From CAZOLI01 sp964580675 (GTDB lineage: Bacteria; Planctomycetota; MHYJ01; CAYXQY01): a DNA stretch of 5,554 nucleotides. The DNA is taken from NCBI GenBank assembly GCA_964580675.1, contig CAZOLI010000105.1, positions 1 through 5,554 of the forward strand, given 5' to 3'. The translations under genes were made by a program, and so were the position numbers. Of this stretch, positions 5,394 through 5,554 are shown piece by piece. The notes under the pieces were generated by a model, which was not told the DNA's origin, did no database searches, and was given only the letters and a program-made list of their open reading frames with translations. The first letter of the stretch is position 1; each line of letters begins with the position of its first letter.

Positions 5394-5484
5394 TAACGGA
5401 ACCAGAGGATGGTATTTCCAGCAATTGTGCCGGTTTGGCCGCGAATGAATCGTCTTCTGACAGCCTCCAGGGCGCTTTTTGAGG

Positions 5485-5554
<70 letters not shown>

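Noticed and set aside
5355..5480. Possible sigma-70 promoter for tuf (e.g. TTGGTG and TATTCC at about 16-base spacing on the minus strand)
   Set aside because: The -10 match is only three of six bases and no better pair was found, so a promoter cannot be supported; co-transcription with tRNA-Thr is at least as likely.

Overview
All genes in this 5.55 kb window lie on the minus strand. Read in the direction of transcription (from high to low coordinates) the order is: 3' part of tRNA-Thr(GGT), tuf (EF-Tu), rpmG (L33), tRNA-Trp(CCA), secE, nusG, rplK (L11), rplA (L1), rplJ (L10), and then a ribosome-binding site at the very edge for the next gene, expected to be rplL (L7/L12). This is the classic bacterial cluster linking translation elongation, protein export, transcription elongation and the ribosomal stalk, normally followed by rpoB/rpoC. 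It is a core housekeeping locus, not a mobile or accessory region. I see no IS elements, CRISPR, phage genes or toxin systems.

Organism: certainly a bacterium. The three-helix SecE, the NusG ending (an FGR..S.VELEYWQ-type KOW end) and the style of L10 remind me of Planctomycetota or a related deep lineage, but this is recognition from memory and is tentative. The proteins are strikingly acidic. L10 has a tail of about 99 residues of which 58 are Asp/Glu, L11 has an acidic tail of about 55 residues, and NusG has an acidic N-terminal extension of about 87 residues. That suggests a halophilic or salt-adapted organism, or a lineage-specific elaboration of the ribosomal stalk and NusG. The standard genetic code works throughout, and both tRNA genes lack an encoded CCA end.

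Layout: tRNA-Thr (5485-5554, cut by the window edge) is followed by a 220-base leader with several inverted repeats, then tuf (4062-5264) with a strong ribosome-binding site. A 217-base spacer between tuf and rpmG contains three stem-loops, each with a single G:U pair that forms only in the minus-strand transcript. The small zinc-ribbon protein L33 and tRNA-Trp follow closely. secE, nusG, rplK, rplA and rplJ then run head to tail with gaps of 18-57 bases, which fits one or a few co-transcribed units. No clear sigma-70 promoter or U-tract terminator was found.

How the genes work together: EF-Tu delivers aminoacyl-tRNA to the ribosome; L10, L11 and the expected L7/L12 form the stalk and GTPase centre that activates EF-Tu and EF-G; L1 forms the opposite stalk by the E site; L33 sits in the large subunit; NusG binds RNA polymerase and can connect it to the ribosome; SecE is an essential part of the SecYEG channel. 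The most interesting features are the acidic appendages on L10, L11 and NusG, a four-cysteine cluster inserted in the EF-Tu GTPase domain, and the structured spacers flanking tuf.
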